Assembly (NCBI RefSeq): GCF_000524475.1
Contig: NZ_BAVQ01000084.1
Span: 20,989 to 84,988, forward strand
Origin: Tomitella biformata AHU 1821
GTDB taxonomy: Bacteria; Actinomycetota; Actinomycetes; Mycobacteriales; Mycobacteriaceae
Reading direction: 5' to 3'
DNA length: 64,000 nucleotides
A model generated the notes under the pieces. It did not search any database and was not told where the DNA came from. It saw only the letters and a program-made list of their open reading frames with translations. This document shows, one piece after another, positions 1 through 9,898 of this stretch. The position numbers were made by a program, and so were the translations under genes. Numbering within the stretch: position 1 is the first letter of the stretch; every line of letters begins with the position of its first letter.

Positions 1-2
1 AC

Positions 3-1085
3 TCGACGTATGCGGGCTGGGTGTCGATTTCGGTCGGCTGCAACAACACCTGCACCTTCTGCATCGTGCCGGCCCTGCGGGGCAAGGAGGTCGACCGGCG
101 GCCCGGGGACGTGCTGGCCGAGGTGCAGGCGCTCGTCGCCGAGGGCGTGCTGGAGGTCACCCTGCTGGGACAGAACGTCAACGCCTATGGCGCGTCGTTC
201 GCGGACCCCGGCCAAACCCGCGACCGCGGCGCCTTTGCGGCCCTGCTGCGTGCCTGTGGGCAGGTCGAGGGGCTGGAGCGGGTCCGCTTCACCTCCCCGC
301 ACCCGGCCGAGTTCACCGACGACGTCATCTATGCGATGGCCGAGACCCCCAACGTGTGCCCGCAGCTGCACATGCCGTTGCAGTCCGGCTCGGATCGGGT
401 CCTGCGCGCGATGCGGCGCTCCTACCGCAAGGAGAAGTTCCTCGGGATCATCGAGAAGGTCCGGTCGGTGATGCCGCACGCCGCGATCACCACCGATATC
501 ATCGTCGGCTTCCCCGGCGAGACAGAGGAGGACTTCCAAGAGACCCTCGACGTCGTCCGGCGCGCCCGGTTCACCAGCGCCTACACATTCCAATACTCGA
601 TCCGGCCCGGCACCCCGGCCGCCACGATGCCCGATCAGATCCCCAAGGCCGTCGTCCAAGAACGCTATGAGCGGCTCGTCGCGCTGCAGGAGGAGATGAG
701 CCTGCAGTCCAACCGTGAGCAGATCGGCACCGAGGTGGAACTGCTCATCGCCACGGGCGAGGGGCGCAAGAACGCGCAGACCGAACGGCTCAGCGGCCGC
801 GCACGCGACGGCCGGCTGGTGCACTTCCTACCCGCCGGGACGCCCGAGAGCCCGGTGGCCGCGGCGGATCTGCGCCCAGGGGATGTCGTGACCACAACGG
901 TCACCGGTGCCGCCCCGCATTTCTTGATCGCCGACTCGGCCGTGCTCAGCCATCGGCGCACCCGCGCCGGCGACGCCCATGAGAGTGGCGTCACGCCGCG
1001 GACCGCGCCGATCGAGATCGGACTAGGGTTGCCGACGGTCGGTGCGCCCCAGGCTCTGCCGGTGGAGGCCGGATGCGGAATATAG
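3..1085 (+). CDS. miaB: tRNA methylthiotransferase MiaB, 3' part (partial at window start)
   Basis: This is the C-terminal 360 residues of MiaB, the radical-SAM enzyme that adds a methylthio group to isopentenyl-adenosine 37 of tRNAs reading U-starting codons. The reading frame is open from base 3, so the N-terminal UPF0004 domain lies outside the window. The radical-SAM cluster motif CNNTCTFC is at fragment residues 13-20 and supplies the three iron-sulfur cysteines. A TRAM-like RNA-binding region follows at about residues 235-300. The last 45 residues are a variable, low-complexity tail. The isopentenyl substrate is made by MiaA, encoded at 4249, so the two steps of the pathway sit close together. 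Identification is secure; only the start is missing. Confidence 0.96.
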   Translation, partial: STYAGWVSISVGCNNTCTFCIVPALRGKEVDRRPGDVLAEVQALVAEGVLEVTLLGQNVNAYGASFADPGQTRDRGAFAALLRACGQVEGLERVRFTSPHPAEFTDDVIYAMAETPNVCPQLHMPLQSGSDRVLRAMRRSYRKEKFLGIIEKVRSVMPHAAITTDIIVGFPGETEEDFQETLDVVRRARFTSAYTFQYSIRPGTPAATMPDQIPKAVVQERYERLVALQEEMSLQSNREQIGTEVELLIATGEGRKNAQTERLSGRARDGRLVHFLPAGTPESPVAAADLRPGDVVTTTVTGAAPHFLIADSAVLSHRRTRAGDAHESGVTPRTAPIEIGLGLPTVGAPQALPVEAGCGI

Positions 1086-1131
1086 GCGCACGCCCGAAAC
1101 GACGAGGATTTGCCAAGATGAGGTGCCGGAG

Positions 1132-1767
1132 ATGAGTGAGAAGATGCCAGCTGAGCTGGAACCGTTCCGCAAGGACTTCGAGCGGGCGGAGAAGAAGGTC
1201 AGCGGGGAGATCCAGCCCGGCCTGCGGGGCGTGGTGCTAGCGGTGCTGATCGTCGCTCTGCTGGGCTCGTTCGCACTGCCGCACGTCGGCGCGGCGAACG
1301 GCTGGGAGGTGATCTCCGGCAGCGCGTCCGCGCAGAAGGAGGCGATCGCCTTCACCTCGGAGATCTTCCTGTGGATCGCGCTGATCTTCGGCGGCCTACT
1401 GGGCATCCTCACCCTCGTGACCCGCCGGTGGGCTCTGGCCTGGGTCGTGTCTGCGGGCACCACCATCGGGATCGTGTTCGGGGTCCTCGCTATCTGGTCG
1501 CGCCAGACCACCAGCCAGAAGCTGGCCGGTCCGGACTCCAGCAAAGAGTCCCTGGAGGGCGCGGCGCACCTGGCCGGACCGGGCATCGGGCTGATCGTGA
1601 TGCTGATCCTGATGGTAGTGCTGACTTACATGTGGCTGCGGGTCGTCTGGACCAAGACCTCGCTGCAGTTCGCGGCCGAGCAGGAACGGCGTCAGCACGC
1701 GTCGGACGACGACGACGAGCTCTACAACCAGTCGCGTCTCGGCCGGCCGGACCGACCCCGCGAGTAG
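1132..1767 (+). CDS. conserved four-helix membrane protein (Rv2732c-like)
   Basis: A 211-residue integral membrane protein of unknown function. The ATG at 1132 is chosen because a GAGG lies 8 bases upstream, and the N-terminus from there (MSEKMPAELEPFRKDFERAE) is a charged cytosolic segment. Four hydrophobic segments are visible at about residues 32-50, 80-100, 103-125 and 150-170, and the C-terminus is rich in Asp, Arg and Gln. It lies 46 bases after miaB on the same strand, so co-transcription is likely. The same miaB-membrane protein pair occurs in mycobacteria (recalled as Rv2733c-Rv2732c). No catalytic motif is visible and no function is proposed. Confidence 0.85.
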   Translation: MSEKMPAELEPFRKDFERAEKKVSGEIQPGLRGVVLAVLIVALLGSFALPHVGAANGWEVISGSASAQKEAIAFTSEIFLWIALIFGGLLGILTLVTRRWALAWVVSAGTTIGIVFGVLAIWSRQTTSQKLAGPDSSKESLEGAAHLAGPGIGLIVMLILMVVLTYMWLRVVWTKTSLQFAAEQERRQHASDDDDELYNQSRLGRPDRPRE

Positions 1768-1801
1768 TTCCACCAGTTCGGCCCAGCCGGGCACAACGTA
1801 A

Positions 1802-1843
1802 ACGCCGCGGTGGTCCACTCATTCGAGTGGACCACCGCGGCGT
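1802..1843. terminator. perfect 19-bp inverted repeat, bidirectional terminator
   Basis: ACGCCGCGGTGGTCCACTC at 1802-1820 and its exact complement at 1825-1843 enclose the loop ATTC. It lies between the converging ends of the membrane protein gene (+) and the DUF349 gene (-), so it probably ends transcription from both sides. No clear U-tract follows, which is common in actinobacterial terminators. Confidence 0.8.
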
Positions 1844-1856
1844 CTCGCGTCCTGCT

Positions 1857-3296
1857 CTAGCGCTCGTTGACGGCGCCCTCGGCGGCGTCCGCCCACTCCT
1901 GCCACTGCTTGGCCTGGGCGCGAGCCTTCTCCGCGTCCTTCGCCTTGCCCGCGGCCTCGGCCTTGGCGGCCTGCGCCTCGAACTGGTTCACGCGGTCGCG
2001 GAACTGGGCAGCGCGTGCGAGCGCCTCGGGGTCGGTGCGACGCCACTGCTGGTCCGCGGCCTCGCGAACCTTGGTCTCGACCGCCCGCAGCCGGCCCTCG
2101 AGGTCATGCATTCGCTCGCGCGGGACCTTGCCGATGTCCTCCCACCGCTCCTGGAGGTTGCGGAGCGCGGCGCGCGCGCTGTCGAGCCCCGTCGCGGGGT
2201 CGATGCGCTCCGCCTCGGCCAGCAGAGACTCCTTGGCGGTGGCGTTGGCCGCGAACTCCTTGTCGACCTCGGCGTTGGCGACCTTACGATTCTCAAAGAA
2301 CGTGTCCTGCGCCTGTTTGAACCGCTCCCACAGTGCGTCATCGGTGTCGCGGGGCGCACGGCCGGCCAGCTTCCACTCGGCCATCAGGTCGCGGAACGCC
2401 GCGGCGGTGGGGCCCCAATCCGTTGATGCCGCCAGCTTCTCCGCCTCGATCGCGAGGTCCTCCTTGCGGTGCTTCGCGCCAGCGCGCTGGCGGTCCAGGT
2501 CCGCGAAGTGCGCGCCGCGGCGACGGTTGAACGCCTCGCGGGCCTTCGAGTACCGCTTCCACAGCACGTCGTCGGTCTTGCGGTCGATGCCGCGCAGCGT
2601 CTTCCACTCGTCCAAGATCTCCCGGAGCCGGTCGCCCGCGACCTTCCACTGGCTGGCCTCGGCGGCGATCTCCTCGGCCTCGGCCGCCAGTGCCTCCTTG
2701 CGGGTGATCTGGTCGACGCGCTGGGCATCCTTACGGTGGCGGGCCTCGACGACTGCCTCCTCGCACCCGGCGAGGACGATCTGCAGGCGCTTGTCCAGTC
2801 CATCGACATCGCCGAGCACCGCGGCGGTGGGCAGCGACTCCAGCAGCGCGGACGCGGCGCTGCGCGTCTTCCGCAGATCTGCAGTGCCAGAGCTGAGGCG
2901 AACCTCGAGCAGCTCGACCTCGGTCGCGAGATCTTCAAAACGTCGGCCGAAATGCGCCAGACCCTCGCTGGGCTCGCCTGCCTGCCAGGACCCGATCTGC
3001 CTCTCGCCGTCGGCGGTCTTGAGGAATACGTTGCCCTCGTCGTCGACGCGACCGAATTTGGCGGGGTTGTTCGCGGTGTGGTGCAGGGCGGCCGGCGGAT
3101 GCGCGCCCGCAACCGGGCCGGGCTTGCCAGGCGACGGCCGCGGACCCGGGATGCGGGGTTTGGCGGCCGCGGCGGCGGGGCTGGGGGCTGCGGCCGCAGG
3201 CGCTGGTGTGGGGGCGGGCGAAGATGCGGATCCGGCTCCCTCGGGTGCCTTGTCCGAGGGCTGCTCCTGGTTGGGGGGAGTCGGGTTCTCACTCAT
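1857..3296 (-). CDS. DUF349 repeat protein (Rv2731-like)
   Basis: A 479-residue soluble protein. The first 90 or so residues are a low-complexity Pro/Ala-rich segment. The rest is helical and contains about three DUF349 repeats, recognisable by the pattern of a conserved Trp and a D-x-x-L-W-x-R/K-F/Y core (for example [19 protein letters not shown] and [20 protein letters not shown]). The last 60 residues are a predicted coiled coil rich in Ala, Lys, Glu and Gln. DUF349 proteins are widespread in actinobacteria and their molecular role is not established. The gene converges on the miaB operon and is divergent from the gene at 3488. The ATG at 3296 starts [12 protein letters not shown]. Confidence 0.88.
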   Translation of the reverse strand: MSENPTPPNQEQPSDKAPEGAGSASSPAPTPAPAAAAPSPAAAAAKPRIPGPRPSPGKPGPVAGAHPPAALHHTANNPAKFGRVDDEGNVFLKTADGERQIGSWQAGEPSEGLAHFGRRFEDLATEVELLEVRLSSGTADLRKTRSAASALLESLPTAAVLGDVDGLDKRLQIVLAGCEEAVVEARHRKDAQRVDQITRKEALAAEAEEIAAEASQWKVAGDRLREILDEWKTLRGIDRKTDDVLWKRYSKAREAFNRRRGAHFADLDRQRAGAKHRKEDLAIEAEKLAASTDWGPTAAAFRDLMAEWKLAGRAPRDTDDALWERFKQAQDTFFENRKVANAEVDKEFAANATAKESLLAEAERIDPATGLDSARAALRNLQERWEDIGKVPRERMHDLEGRLRAVETKVREAADQQWRRTDPEALARAAQFRDRVNQFEAQAAKAEAAGKAKDAEKARAQAKQWQEWADAAEGAVNER

Positions 3297-3487
3297 GGTT
3301 CCTCATCTCTGCCGCGCGTCACGGCTGCCTATTTAGCGGGTGCTCAGGTGTGTACCGCCGTCCATTCAACCCGGTGATGCATTCGACGGCTAGGCAAACC
3401 CCCCAATTGGCCCCGGAATAGCGTGGGGTCGGACCGCTCCAAGTGCGGGTGGCGCGCACACTTTGGCGGGTCGACTACCGTGTCTAT

Positions 3488-4252
3488 GTGCTCACTGCCA
3501 TTGGAATTGTCCCCGCAACCCCGCTCCTGGTCCCCGAATTAGGGGGTGCCGCGGCGGGTGAGTTGGCGGCCCTGCGCGAGCACACAGTGGCTGTCGCGGC
3601 GGGGCTGGCGGACCGCTGCGACCGCTGGACGGTGCTCGGCGTGCAGGGAGCCCGGGAGACGCCCGCCGCACGGTCCCTTGCCGGCAGTCCGGTGGGTTCG
3701 TTCGCCGGGTTCGGCGTCGACGTCCGGGTGTCGCTGGATGGCGCGCCCGCCCCGGCGGTCACCGATGCAGCGATGCCGCTGCCCCTGCTCATCGCCGGGT
3801 GGCTGCGCGGGGCAGTCGGCGCCGGCTGCGCGGTGGCCGCGGAGCTCGTCGACGGCGCTGCCGATCCGTCGGATTGCGCGGCAGCCGGCCGGGCGTTGGC
3901 CGGCCAGCTCGCGGGCTCGCCGCTGCGCGAGGGAGTCCTGGTGGTCGCAGACGGCCCAACGACCCTGACCGCGAAGGCCCCCGGCGCGTTCGACCCACGG
4001 GCGGCGGGTCTCGACGCCGCATTGCGGGCAGCATTCGCAGCCGGGGACCTGTCATGCCTCGCAGCGCTGGATGAGGTGCTGTGCGCCGAGCTGGGTGTGG
4101 AGGGTCGTGCGCCGTGGCAGGTGCTCGCCGGCGTGGTCGGCGACGGTGCTGTCCGGGACGCTGTGGTGTTCGCCGACGCGCCATATGGGGTGGGCTACTA
4201 CGCCTGCCTATGGCTGCCCGCGGGCGAGGATTCGACGGGGGTGTTGGCGTGA
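3488..4252 (+). CDS. conserved hypothetical protein upstream of miaA (Rv2728c-like)
   Basis: A 254-residue protein rich in Ala, Gly and Val. The GTG at 3488 is preferred over the in-frame GTG at 3443 because from there the protein begins [20 protein letters not shown], matching the recalled N-terminus of the mycobacterial gene in this position. The repeated short hydrophobic strands and the [10 protein letters not shown] start recall the class III extradiol dioxygenase/MEMO-like fold, but I see no secure metal ligands. Its stop codon overlaps the GTG start of miaA, so the two are translationally coupled. Function is unknown; a link to tRNA modification is only suggested by coupling. Confidence 0.8.
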   Translation: MLTAIGIVPATPLLVPELGGAAAGELAALREHTVAVAAGLADRCDRWTVLGVQGARETPAARSLAGSPVGSFAGFGVDVRVSLDGAPAPAVTDAAMPLPLLIAGWLRGAVGAGCAVAAELVDGAADPSDCAAAGRALAGQLAGSPLREGVLVVADGPTTLTAKAPGAFDPRAAGLDAALRAAFAAGDLSCLAALDEVLCAELGVEGRAPWQVLAGVVGDGAVRDAVVFADAPYGVGYYACLWLPAGEDSTGVLA

Positions 4253-5169
4253 GAGCCGGGTGCCGTGTTCCGGTGGCCGTGATCGGGCCGACAGCGACGG
4301 GCAAGTCCGACCTGGCGCTTGATCTGGCGGAGCGCCTCGAGGGCGAGATCATCAACGTCGACGCCATGCAGCTCTACCGCGGCATGGATATTGGCACCGC
4401 GAAGACACCGGTGGCGGAGCGCCGCGGCATCGCGCATCACCAATTTGACGTGCTCGACGTCCGGACGACTGCGACGGTGGCGACCTATCAGGCCGCGGCG
4501 CGCGCCGATGTCGAGGCGATCATGGCGCGGGGTCGCACACCCATCATTGTGGGCGGCTCGATGATGTACGTGCAGGCGCTCATAGATGATTGGCAGTTCC
4601 CGGCCACCGATCCGCACGTCCGCGCACGCTGGGAGGCAGAGTTGGACCGGATCGGCATCGGGGCGCTGCACCAGGAGCTTGGCCGCCGCGATCCCGCCGC
4701 CGCGGCCAGCATCCTGGACTCCGACCGGCGCCGCGTCGTGCGCGCCCTCGAGGTGGTGGAGTTGACTGGCCAGCCCTATGCGGCGTCGATGCCCACGGTC
4801 GGCGTGCCTCGGTGGGGTGCCCGGCTCATCGGCATAGACCGCGACACCGCAGTGCTGGACCAGCGGATCGCCAGCCGGACCAGCGCGATGTTCGAGGGGG
4901 GCCTCGTCGAGGAGGTCGAGCGCCTCGTCGAGGAAGGGCTCCGGGAGGGCGTCACCGCGCCGCGGGCCATCGGCTACGCGCAGGTCTTGGGCCTGCTCGA
5001 CGGCGAGTATGACCGCGCGCAGGCTGAGGAGCTGACCTTCTTCGGCACTCGTCGCTATGTCCGCAGGCAGCGCTCCTGGTTCCGTCGGGACAACCGGATC
5101 CACTGGCTCGACGGCGCGGCCCAGGACCTGGCTGGCCAGGCTCTGCGCGTCATCGCCGCTAGCATTTAG
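4249..5169 (+). CDS. miaA: tRNA dimethylallyltransferase MiaA
   Basis: A 306-residue enzyme that transfers the dimethylallyl group from DMAPP to N6 of adenosine 37, making the substrate for MiaB. The P-loop GPTATGKS is at about residues 13-20, followed by [18 protein letters not shown], typical of MiaA. Further family features are the [14 protein letters not shown] segment, RAIGYAQV, and the C-terminal [17 protein letters not shown]-binding stretch. The GTG at 4249 overlaps the upstream stop in a GTGA arrangement. The longer in-frame extension upstream lies inside the previous gene and is rejected. Confidence 0.97.
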   Translation: MRAGCRVPVAVIGPTATGKSDLALDLAERLEGEIINVDAMQLYRGMDIGTAKTPVAERRGIAHHQFDVLDVRTTATVATYQAAARADVEAIMARGRTPIIVGGSMMYVQALIDDWQFPATDPHVRARWEAELDRIGIGALHQELGRRDPAAAASILDSDRRRVVRALEVVELTGQPYAASMPTVGVPRWGARLIGIDRDTAVLDQRIASRTSAMFEGGLVEEVERLVEEGLREGVTAPRAIGYAQVLGLLDGEYDRAQAEELTFFGTRRYVRRQRSWFRRDNRIHWLDGAAQDLAGQALRVIAASI

Positions 5170-5171
5170 CC

Positions 5172-5936
5172 ATGAGCACAGAGTCAACGGGCGACGGAGC
5201 GAGGCCGCATCCGCGGGTGCAATCGGTGGACCGCGCGCTGAGCCTATTGGAGCAGCTCGCGGAGCTGGGCGGCATTGCCACGCTGAGCGAGCTGGCGGAT
5301 CGGTCCGGGCTGCCTGCGCCGACCATCCACCGGTTGATGGCGACGCTGCGGGATCAGGGCTTCGTCCGCCAGGAGCGCTCCCGTCGGTACGCGCTGGGCG
5401 CGAAGCTCGTGGGGCTGGGGGAGTCCGCCGGGCGGCTGCTCGGCTCGTGGGTGCAGCCCACGCTGTCCGCACTCGTCGAGGAGACCGGGGAGACAGCGAA
5501 CATGGCGATGCTCGACGGCGACCAGGTGGTCTACCTCGCGCAGGTGCCCTCGAAGCACTCGATGCGAATGTTCACCGAGGTGGGCCGGCGGGTGGACGTG
5601 CACTGCACGGCGGTGGGAAAGGCCCTGGTCGCGGGCCTGCCGGAGGCCGTCGTGCGTGGGATTTTATCGCGGCGGGGCATGACGCGGCACACCATGAACA
5701 CGATCGTGGACCCGGATGAGTTCATTGCGCACCTGGCGCTGGTCCGCGAGGTGGGGTTCGCCACGGATGAGGCGGAGCAGGAGTTGGGGGTCCGCTGCGC
5801 GGCGGTGGCCACGGTGGGCGACTCCGCGAAGATCGCACTGTCGGTCTCTGGCCCCGCCAGCCGGTTCTCGGCGGACGAGCGCGACGCGGTGATCCCGTTC
5901 ATGCGCGGCGCCGTGGCGGGACTGGGCGAGCTGTAG
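5172..5936 (+). CDS. IclR-family transcriptional regulator
   Basis: A 254-residue regulator. An N-terminal winged HTH (about residues 17-75, with LSELADRSGLPAPTIHRLMA as recognition region) is followed by an IclR effector-binding domain (about 85-250) containing the typical segments SMRMFTEVGRRVDVHCTAVGKA and VREVGFATDEAEQELGVRC. The ATG is 2 bases after the miaA stop, so it may be read from the miaA transcript as well as its own promoter. It converges on malate synthase (glcB). IclR-type regulators are known to control glyoxylate and allantoin genes in actinobacteria, so glcB is the natural candidate target. This is inference from position; the bet operon is another candidate. Confidence 0.92.
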   Translation: MSTESTGDGARPHPRVQSVDRALSLLEQLAELGGIATLSELADRSGLPAPTIHRLMATLRDQGFVRQERSRRYALGAKLVGLGESAGRLLGSWVQPTLSALVEETGETANMAMLDGDQVVYLAQVPSKHSMRMFTEVGRRVDVHCTAVGKALVAGLPEAVVRGILSRRGMTRHTMNTIVDPDEFIAHLALVREVGFATDEAEQELGVRCAAVATVGDSAKIALSVSGPASRFSADERDAVIPFMRGAVAGLGEL

Positions 5937-5952
5937 TGCTGGGCAAGCGGTA

Positions 5953-6003
5953 GAGACGGGCCAGGCCCCGCGCCTGTCGAAGGTGCGGGGCCCGGCCGGT
6001 CTC
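5953..6003. terminator. long GC-rich hairpin between iclR and glcB
   Basis: GAGAC at 5953-5957 pairs with GTCTC at 5999-6003, and the enclosed GGCCAGGCCCCGC and GCGGGGCCCGGCC arms extend the stem with a small mismatch. It lies between two converging genes and is a probable bidirectional terminator. Confidence 0.65.
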
Positions 6004-6013
6004 TAGCGGGTGG

Positions 6014-8188
6014 TCACAGCCCGTTCGCGGCCTTGTACTCGCGGCGGCGGCGGTGCAGGATCGGCTCGGTGTAGCCGTTGGGGTCCGTGCCCTCGAGGAT
6101 GAGCTCCTTCGCGGCCTCGAAGGCGATGTTGCCGTCGAAGTTGGGGGCAAGGGGCCGGTAGTCGGCGTCGCCGGCATTCTGGCGGTCCACGACGGGGGCC
6201 ATGCGCTTGAGCGAGTCGACGACGAAGTCGGCGGTCACGACGCCATGGCGGATCCAGTTGGCGAGCAGCTGGCTGGAGATGCGCAGCGTCGCGCGGTCCT
6301 CCATCAGGTCGATGTCGTTGATGTCCGGCACCTTCGAGCAGCCGACACCCGCATCGATCCAGCGCACGACGTAGCCGAGGATCGACTGGCAGGAGTTGTC
6401 GACCTCCTTGCGCTTCTCCTCGTCCGTCCAGTCGGTGGACGGGGCGAGGGGGAGCTGCAGGATGTCGTCGACGCTGGCGCGAGGGCCGGCGGCGGCGAGC
6501 TCACGCTGGCGCTCGAAGACGTCTACGCGGTGGTAGTGCGTCGCGTGCAGCGTGGCGCCAGTGGGCGAGGGCACCCACGCGGTGTTCGCGCCGTCCTTAG
6601 GCTGGCCGATCTTCTGCTCCAGCATCTCGGCCATGAGCTCGGTCATCGCCCACATGCCCTTGCCGATCTGGGCGCGGCCGGGGAGCCCGGTCGCGAGGCC
6701 GACGTCGACGTTGAAGTCCTCGTAGGAGGTCTTCCAGTGGGCCTGGTTCATCTCGGCCTTGCGGATCATCGCGCCCGCGGCGGTGGAGGTGTGGATCTCG
6801 TCGCCGGTGCGGTCAAGGAAGCCGGTGTTGATGAACACGACTCGCTCGCTGGCCTCGTTGATGCAGGCCTTGAGGTTCACCGAGGTGCGGCGCTCCTCGT
6901 CCATGATGCCGATCTTGAGCGTGTTCTCCGGCAGGCCGAGGATCTGCTCGACGCGCTCGAACAGCTCGCGCGTGAAAGCGACCTCCTCGGGGCCGTGCTG
7001 CTTCGGCTTGACGATGTAGATGGAGCCGGTGCGGCTGTTGCGCAGCTTGTTGTCCGTCGCCAGGCCGGGGATGGCGCCGAGGCCGGTGACCAGCGCGTCG
7101 AGGATGCCCTCGGGCTGCTCGTTGCCCTCGGTGTCGAGCACCGCCGGGTTGGTCATCAGGTGGCCGACGTTGCGCACGAACAGCAGCGAGCGCCCGTGCA
7201 GGGCGAGCTCGCCGCCGCCGATGGCGGTGTAGACGCGGTCCTCGTTGAGCTTGCGGGTGATGGTCTTGTCGCCCTTGGCGACGGACTCGGTCAGTGTGCC
7301 GGCGTTCAGGCCCAGCCAGTTGTGGTAGCCGAGCACCTTGTCCTCGGCGTCGACGGCCGCGACGGAGTCCTCGAAGTCGACGATCGTGGTGATCGCGGAC
7401 TCCATCACGACATCCTTGACTCCGGCGGCATCGGTCGAGCCGATGGGGGAGGCGGCGTCGATCTGGATCTCCAGGTGCAGGCCGTTGTTGAGCAGCAGCA
7501 CCGAGGATGGGGCGGCGAGCTCGCCCAGGTAGCCGACGAGCTTGTCCGCGTCGCGCAGTCCGGTGACGGTGCCGTCAGCCAGGGTCACGGCGAGTGCGCC
7601 GTCGACGATGGCGTACTTCGTGGAGTCTGCGTGGCTGCCGGCGGCCAGCGGCGCGGCGGCGTCGAGGAACTCACGCGCCCAGGCGATGACCTTGTCGCCG
7701 CGGACCTTGTTGTAGCCCTTCCCCTTCTCGGCACCGTCAGCCTCAGAGATGGCGTTGGTGCCGTAGAGGGCGTCGTAGAGCGAGCCCCAGCGCGCGTTCG
7801 CGGCGTTGAGCGCGAAGCGAGCGTTGAGGACCGGGACGACGAGCTGCGGGCCTGCGGTCGCGCCGATCTCGGTGTCGACGTTCTCGGTGGTGGCGGCGAA
7901 GTCGGCGGGCTCGGGGACGAGGTAGCCGATCTCGGTCAGGAAGGCCTTGTATTCGGCGGCGTCCACCGGGCCGGGGGCCGCGGTGTGGAACGCCTCGATC
8001 TGGTCCGCCAGCTCCTGGCGCTTGGCGAGGAGCTCGCGGTTGCGCGGCGCGAGGTCCGTGAACAGCGCGGAAGCGCCGGTCCAGAACTTCTCGCGGTCGA
8101 CGCCTGCCGCTGGCAGCGCCTCGTTGTTGATGAAATCGTAGAGAACCCGGTCCACCTGGATTCCGTCGACGGTCTCGCGATCGCTCAC
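6014..8188 (-). CDS. glcB: malate synthase G
   Basis: A 724-residue enzyme condensing glyoxylate and acetyl-CoA to malate, the second reaction of the glyoxylate shunt. Its length matches the G isoform, not the shorter A isoform. Recognisable segments are [41 protein letters not shown], the [15 protein letters not shown] active-site region and [15 protein letters not shown]. The GTG start at 8188 has GAGGAAG about 5 bases upstream. No aceA (isocitrate lyase) is in the window, so glyoxylate may come from elsewhere. The convergent IclR gene is a likely regulator. The upstream region (8189-8324) also carries the 3' end spacer of the bet operon. Confidence 0.97.
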   Translation of the reverse strand: MSDRETVDGIQVDRVLYDFINNEALPAAGVDREKFWTGASALFTDLAPRNRELLAKRQELADQIEAFHTAAPGPVDAAEYKAFLTEIGYLVPEPADFAATTENVDTEIGATAGPQLVVPVLNARFALNAANARWGSLYDALYGTNAISEADGAEKGKGYNKVRGDKVIAWAREFLDAAAPLAAGSHADSTKYAIVDGALAVTLADGTVTGLRDADKLVGYLGELAAPSSVLLLNNGLHLEIQIDAASPIGSTDAAGVKDVVMESAITTIVDFEDSVAAVDAEDKVLGYHNWLGLNAGTLTESVAKGDKTITRKLNEDRVYTAIGGGELALHGRSLLFVRNVGHLMTNPAVLDTEGNEQPEGILDALVTGLGAIPGLATDNKLRNSRTGSIYIVKPKQHGPEEVAFTRELFERVEQILGLPENTLKIGIMDEERRTSVNLKACINEASERVVFINTGFLDRTGDEIHTSTAAGAMIRKAEMNQAHWKTSYEDFNVDVGLATGLPGRAQIGKGMWAMTELMAEMLEQKIGQPKDGANTAWVPSPTGATLHATHYHRVDVFERQRELAAAGPRASVDDILQLPLAPSTDWTDEEKRKEVDNSCQSILGYVVRWIDAGVGCSKVPDINDIDLMEDRATLRISSQLLANWIRHGVVTADFVVDSLKRMAPVVDRQNAGDADYRPLAPNFDGNIAFEAAKELILEGTDPNGYTEPILHRRRREYKAANGL

Positions 8189-8324
8189 GGTGCTTCCTCA
8201 CTCTCGGGGTCGGCTAAATCCGCCCCGCCGGGCCGGAGCTCAAACGGGGATGATTCCACCATGTGAAATCTTTGATCTGTCTAGCGAAATTCTACGCGTT
8301 GGTGTGGCAACCCGCATCAGGGGT

Positions 8325-9887
8325 CTACCCCTGGGCGCGCGCCGCCTTCATCAGGTCGGCGCAGCGCTCGCCGATCATCATCGTCGTGATGTTGGGGTTG
8401 ACCGTGGTCAACTCGGGCATCACGGACGCGTCGGCCACCCTGAGGCCGCGCACGCCCTTGACCCGCAACTCGGGATCCAGCGGTGACATGGCGTCCTCCT
8501 CCGGGCCCATGCGGACCGTGCCCGACGGGTGGTACACCGTGTTGTGCGTGCGCCGGATGTACTCCTCGATCTCCGCGTCCGTCTGCACGGTGGGGCCGGG
8601 GTAGAGCTCCTCGCCGACCCAATTGCGCAGCGCGTCCTGGGCGGCGATCTCGCGGGCGAGCTTGATGCCGTGGACCATCACCCGCATGTCATGGGGATCG
8701 GTGAAGTACCGCGGGTCGACGAGGGGCTTGTCGCGGTAGTCCATGCTGCGCAGCCGGACGGTGCCCCGCGACCGGGCGTGGGTCACGTTGGGAGTGAGGC
8801 AGAAGCCGTTCTCGGTGGTGGGGTAGCCCTGCCGGGCGGTGTGCATGTCGAACGGGACCGAGCCGTAGTGGAACATCAGATCCGGCCGGTCCAGGCCCTC
8901 CTCGGTGGTGGTGAAAATGCCGATCTCCCACCACTGCGTGGACGTCGTCGGCATCGGCTGCTTCGCCGACCACTGGATGACGCCCTCGGGATGGTCCTGC
9001 AGATACGAGCCGACGCCGCCGGAGTCGACGAGCACCTCGATGTTGTGCTCGCGGAGGTGGGCGGTGGGGCCGATCCCGGAGAGCATCAACAGCTTGGGCG
9101 AGTCGATGACGCCGGCGGAGACGACGACTTCGCGGGTGGCGTGGATGGTGCGGGTGTGGATCAGGTCGGCGTCGAGGACGTCGACGCCGGTGCAGCGCTT
9201 GTCCGCGTCGAAGTTGAGTTTCTTCGCGCGGAGACCGGTGAGCAACGTGAAGTTCTCGCGCCCCAGGATCGGGTGCACGTAGGACACGGAGGAGGACGCC
9301 CGGACGCCGTCCTCGCGGGCGTTGATCTGGAAGAAATTGGCCCCGTTCACGACGGTCTCGCCGGTGTTGAACCTCGCCCGGGGGATGCCAGCCTGCTCGC
9401 ACGCGTCCAGCAGGGCGACACCGCATGGGTCCACGGGCGGCACGGTGCGGATCCGGACCGGACCATCGTGGCCGTGCAGCGGGCCCTCCTCCGAGTTGTT
9501 CTCCAGCCGGGTGAGCAGGGGGAACGTGTTCGCGGACTCCCAACCGCGCGCCCCGAACTTCGCGGACCACTCGTCGAGGTCCTCCCGCGGGGGCCAGAAC
9601 GCGATGCACGAGTTGTGGGAGGAGCAGCCGCCGAGGACCTTGGCGCGGGCATGCCGCATGAACGAGTTGCCGTGCGCCTGGGGCTCGATCGGGTAGTCCC
9701 AGTCATAGCCGGACTCCAACAGCGCCATCCAACGGTCCAACTGCAGGATCGCGTCGTCCCCCACATCGCTGGCGCCGGCCTCCACCAGCGCCACCGTCAC
9801 CTCGGGGTCCTCGCTGAGTCGGGCGGCGACTACCGCGCCCGCCGATCCGCCACCGACAACCACATAGTCAAAACGGTCTTCGCTCAT
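8325..9887 (-). CDS. betA: choline dehydrogenase (GMC oxidoreductase)
   Basis: A 520-residue FAD enzyme that oxidises choline to betaine aldehyde. The start at 9887 gives MSEDRFDYVVVGGGSAGAVV, placing the Rossmann GxGxxG at residues 12-17; the longer upstream extension overlaps betB and is rejected. GMC signatures include the GGCSSHNSCIAFWPPREDLDEW segment (from about residue 80) and the C-terminal HPSGTVRMG and NPNITTMMIGERCADL. It is the third gene of betT-betB-betA, 11 bases after betB. It is a little shorter than enterobacterial BetA. Related alcohol oxidases look similar, but the two neighbours make choline by far the likeliest substrate. Confidence 0.92.
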   Translation of the reverse strand: MSEDRFDYVVVGGGSAGAVVAARLSEDPEVTVALVEAGASDVGDDAILQLDRWMALLESGYDWDYPIEPQAHGNSFMRHARAKVLGGCSSHNSCIAFWPPREDLDEWSAKFGARGWESANTFPLLTRLENNSEEGPLHGHDGPVRIRTVPPVDPCGVALLDACEQAGIPRARFNTGETVVNGANFFQINAREDGVRASSSVSYVHPILGRENFTLLTGLRAKKLNFDADKRCTGVDVLDADLIHTRTIHATREVVVSAGVIDSPKLLMLSGIGPTAHLREHNIEVLVDSGGVGSYLQDHPEGVIQWSAKQPMPTTSTQWWEIGIFTTTEEGLDRPDLMFHYGSVPFDMHTARQGYPTTENGFCLTPNVTHARSRGTVRLRSMDYRDKPLVDPRYFTDPHDMRVMVHGIKLAREIAAQDALRNWVGEELYPGPTVQTDAEIEEYIRRTHNTVYHPSGTVRMGPEEDAMSPLDPELRVKGVRGLRVADASVMPELTTVNPNITTMMIGERCADLMKAARAQG

Positions 9888-9898
9888 GTCCTGGCCTT

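Noticed and set aside
1867..3336. A 489-codon + strand open frame opposite the DUF349 gene
   Set aside because: It is Ser/Arg-rich nonsense with no domain, while the minus strand encodes DUF349 repeats.
6053..8266. A 737-codon open frame on the + strand opposite malate synthase
   Set aside because: It is a GC-bias shadow. The minus-strand frame is a clear full-length GlcB and the + product resembles nothing.
8189..8324. Repeated AATTTC/ATTTCAC half-sites upstream of glcB as an IclR operator
   Set aside because: The similarity is only about six bases and no palindrome forms, so it is too weak to call.
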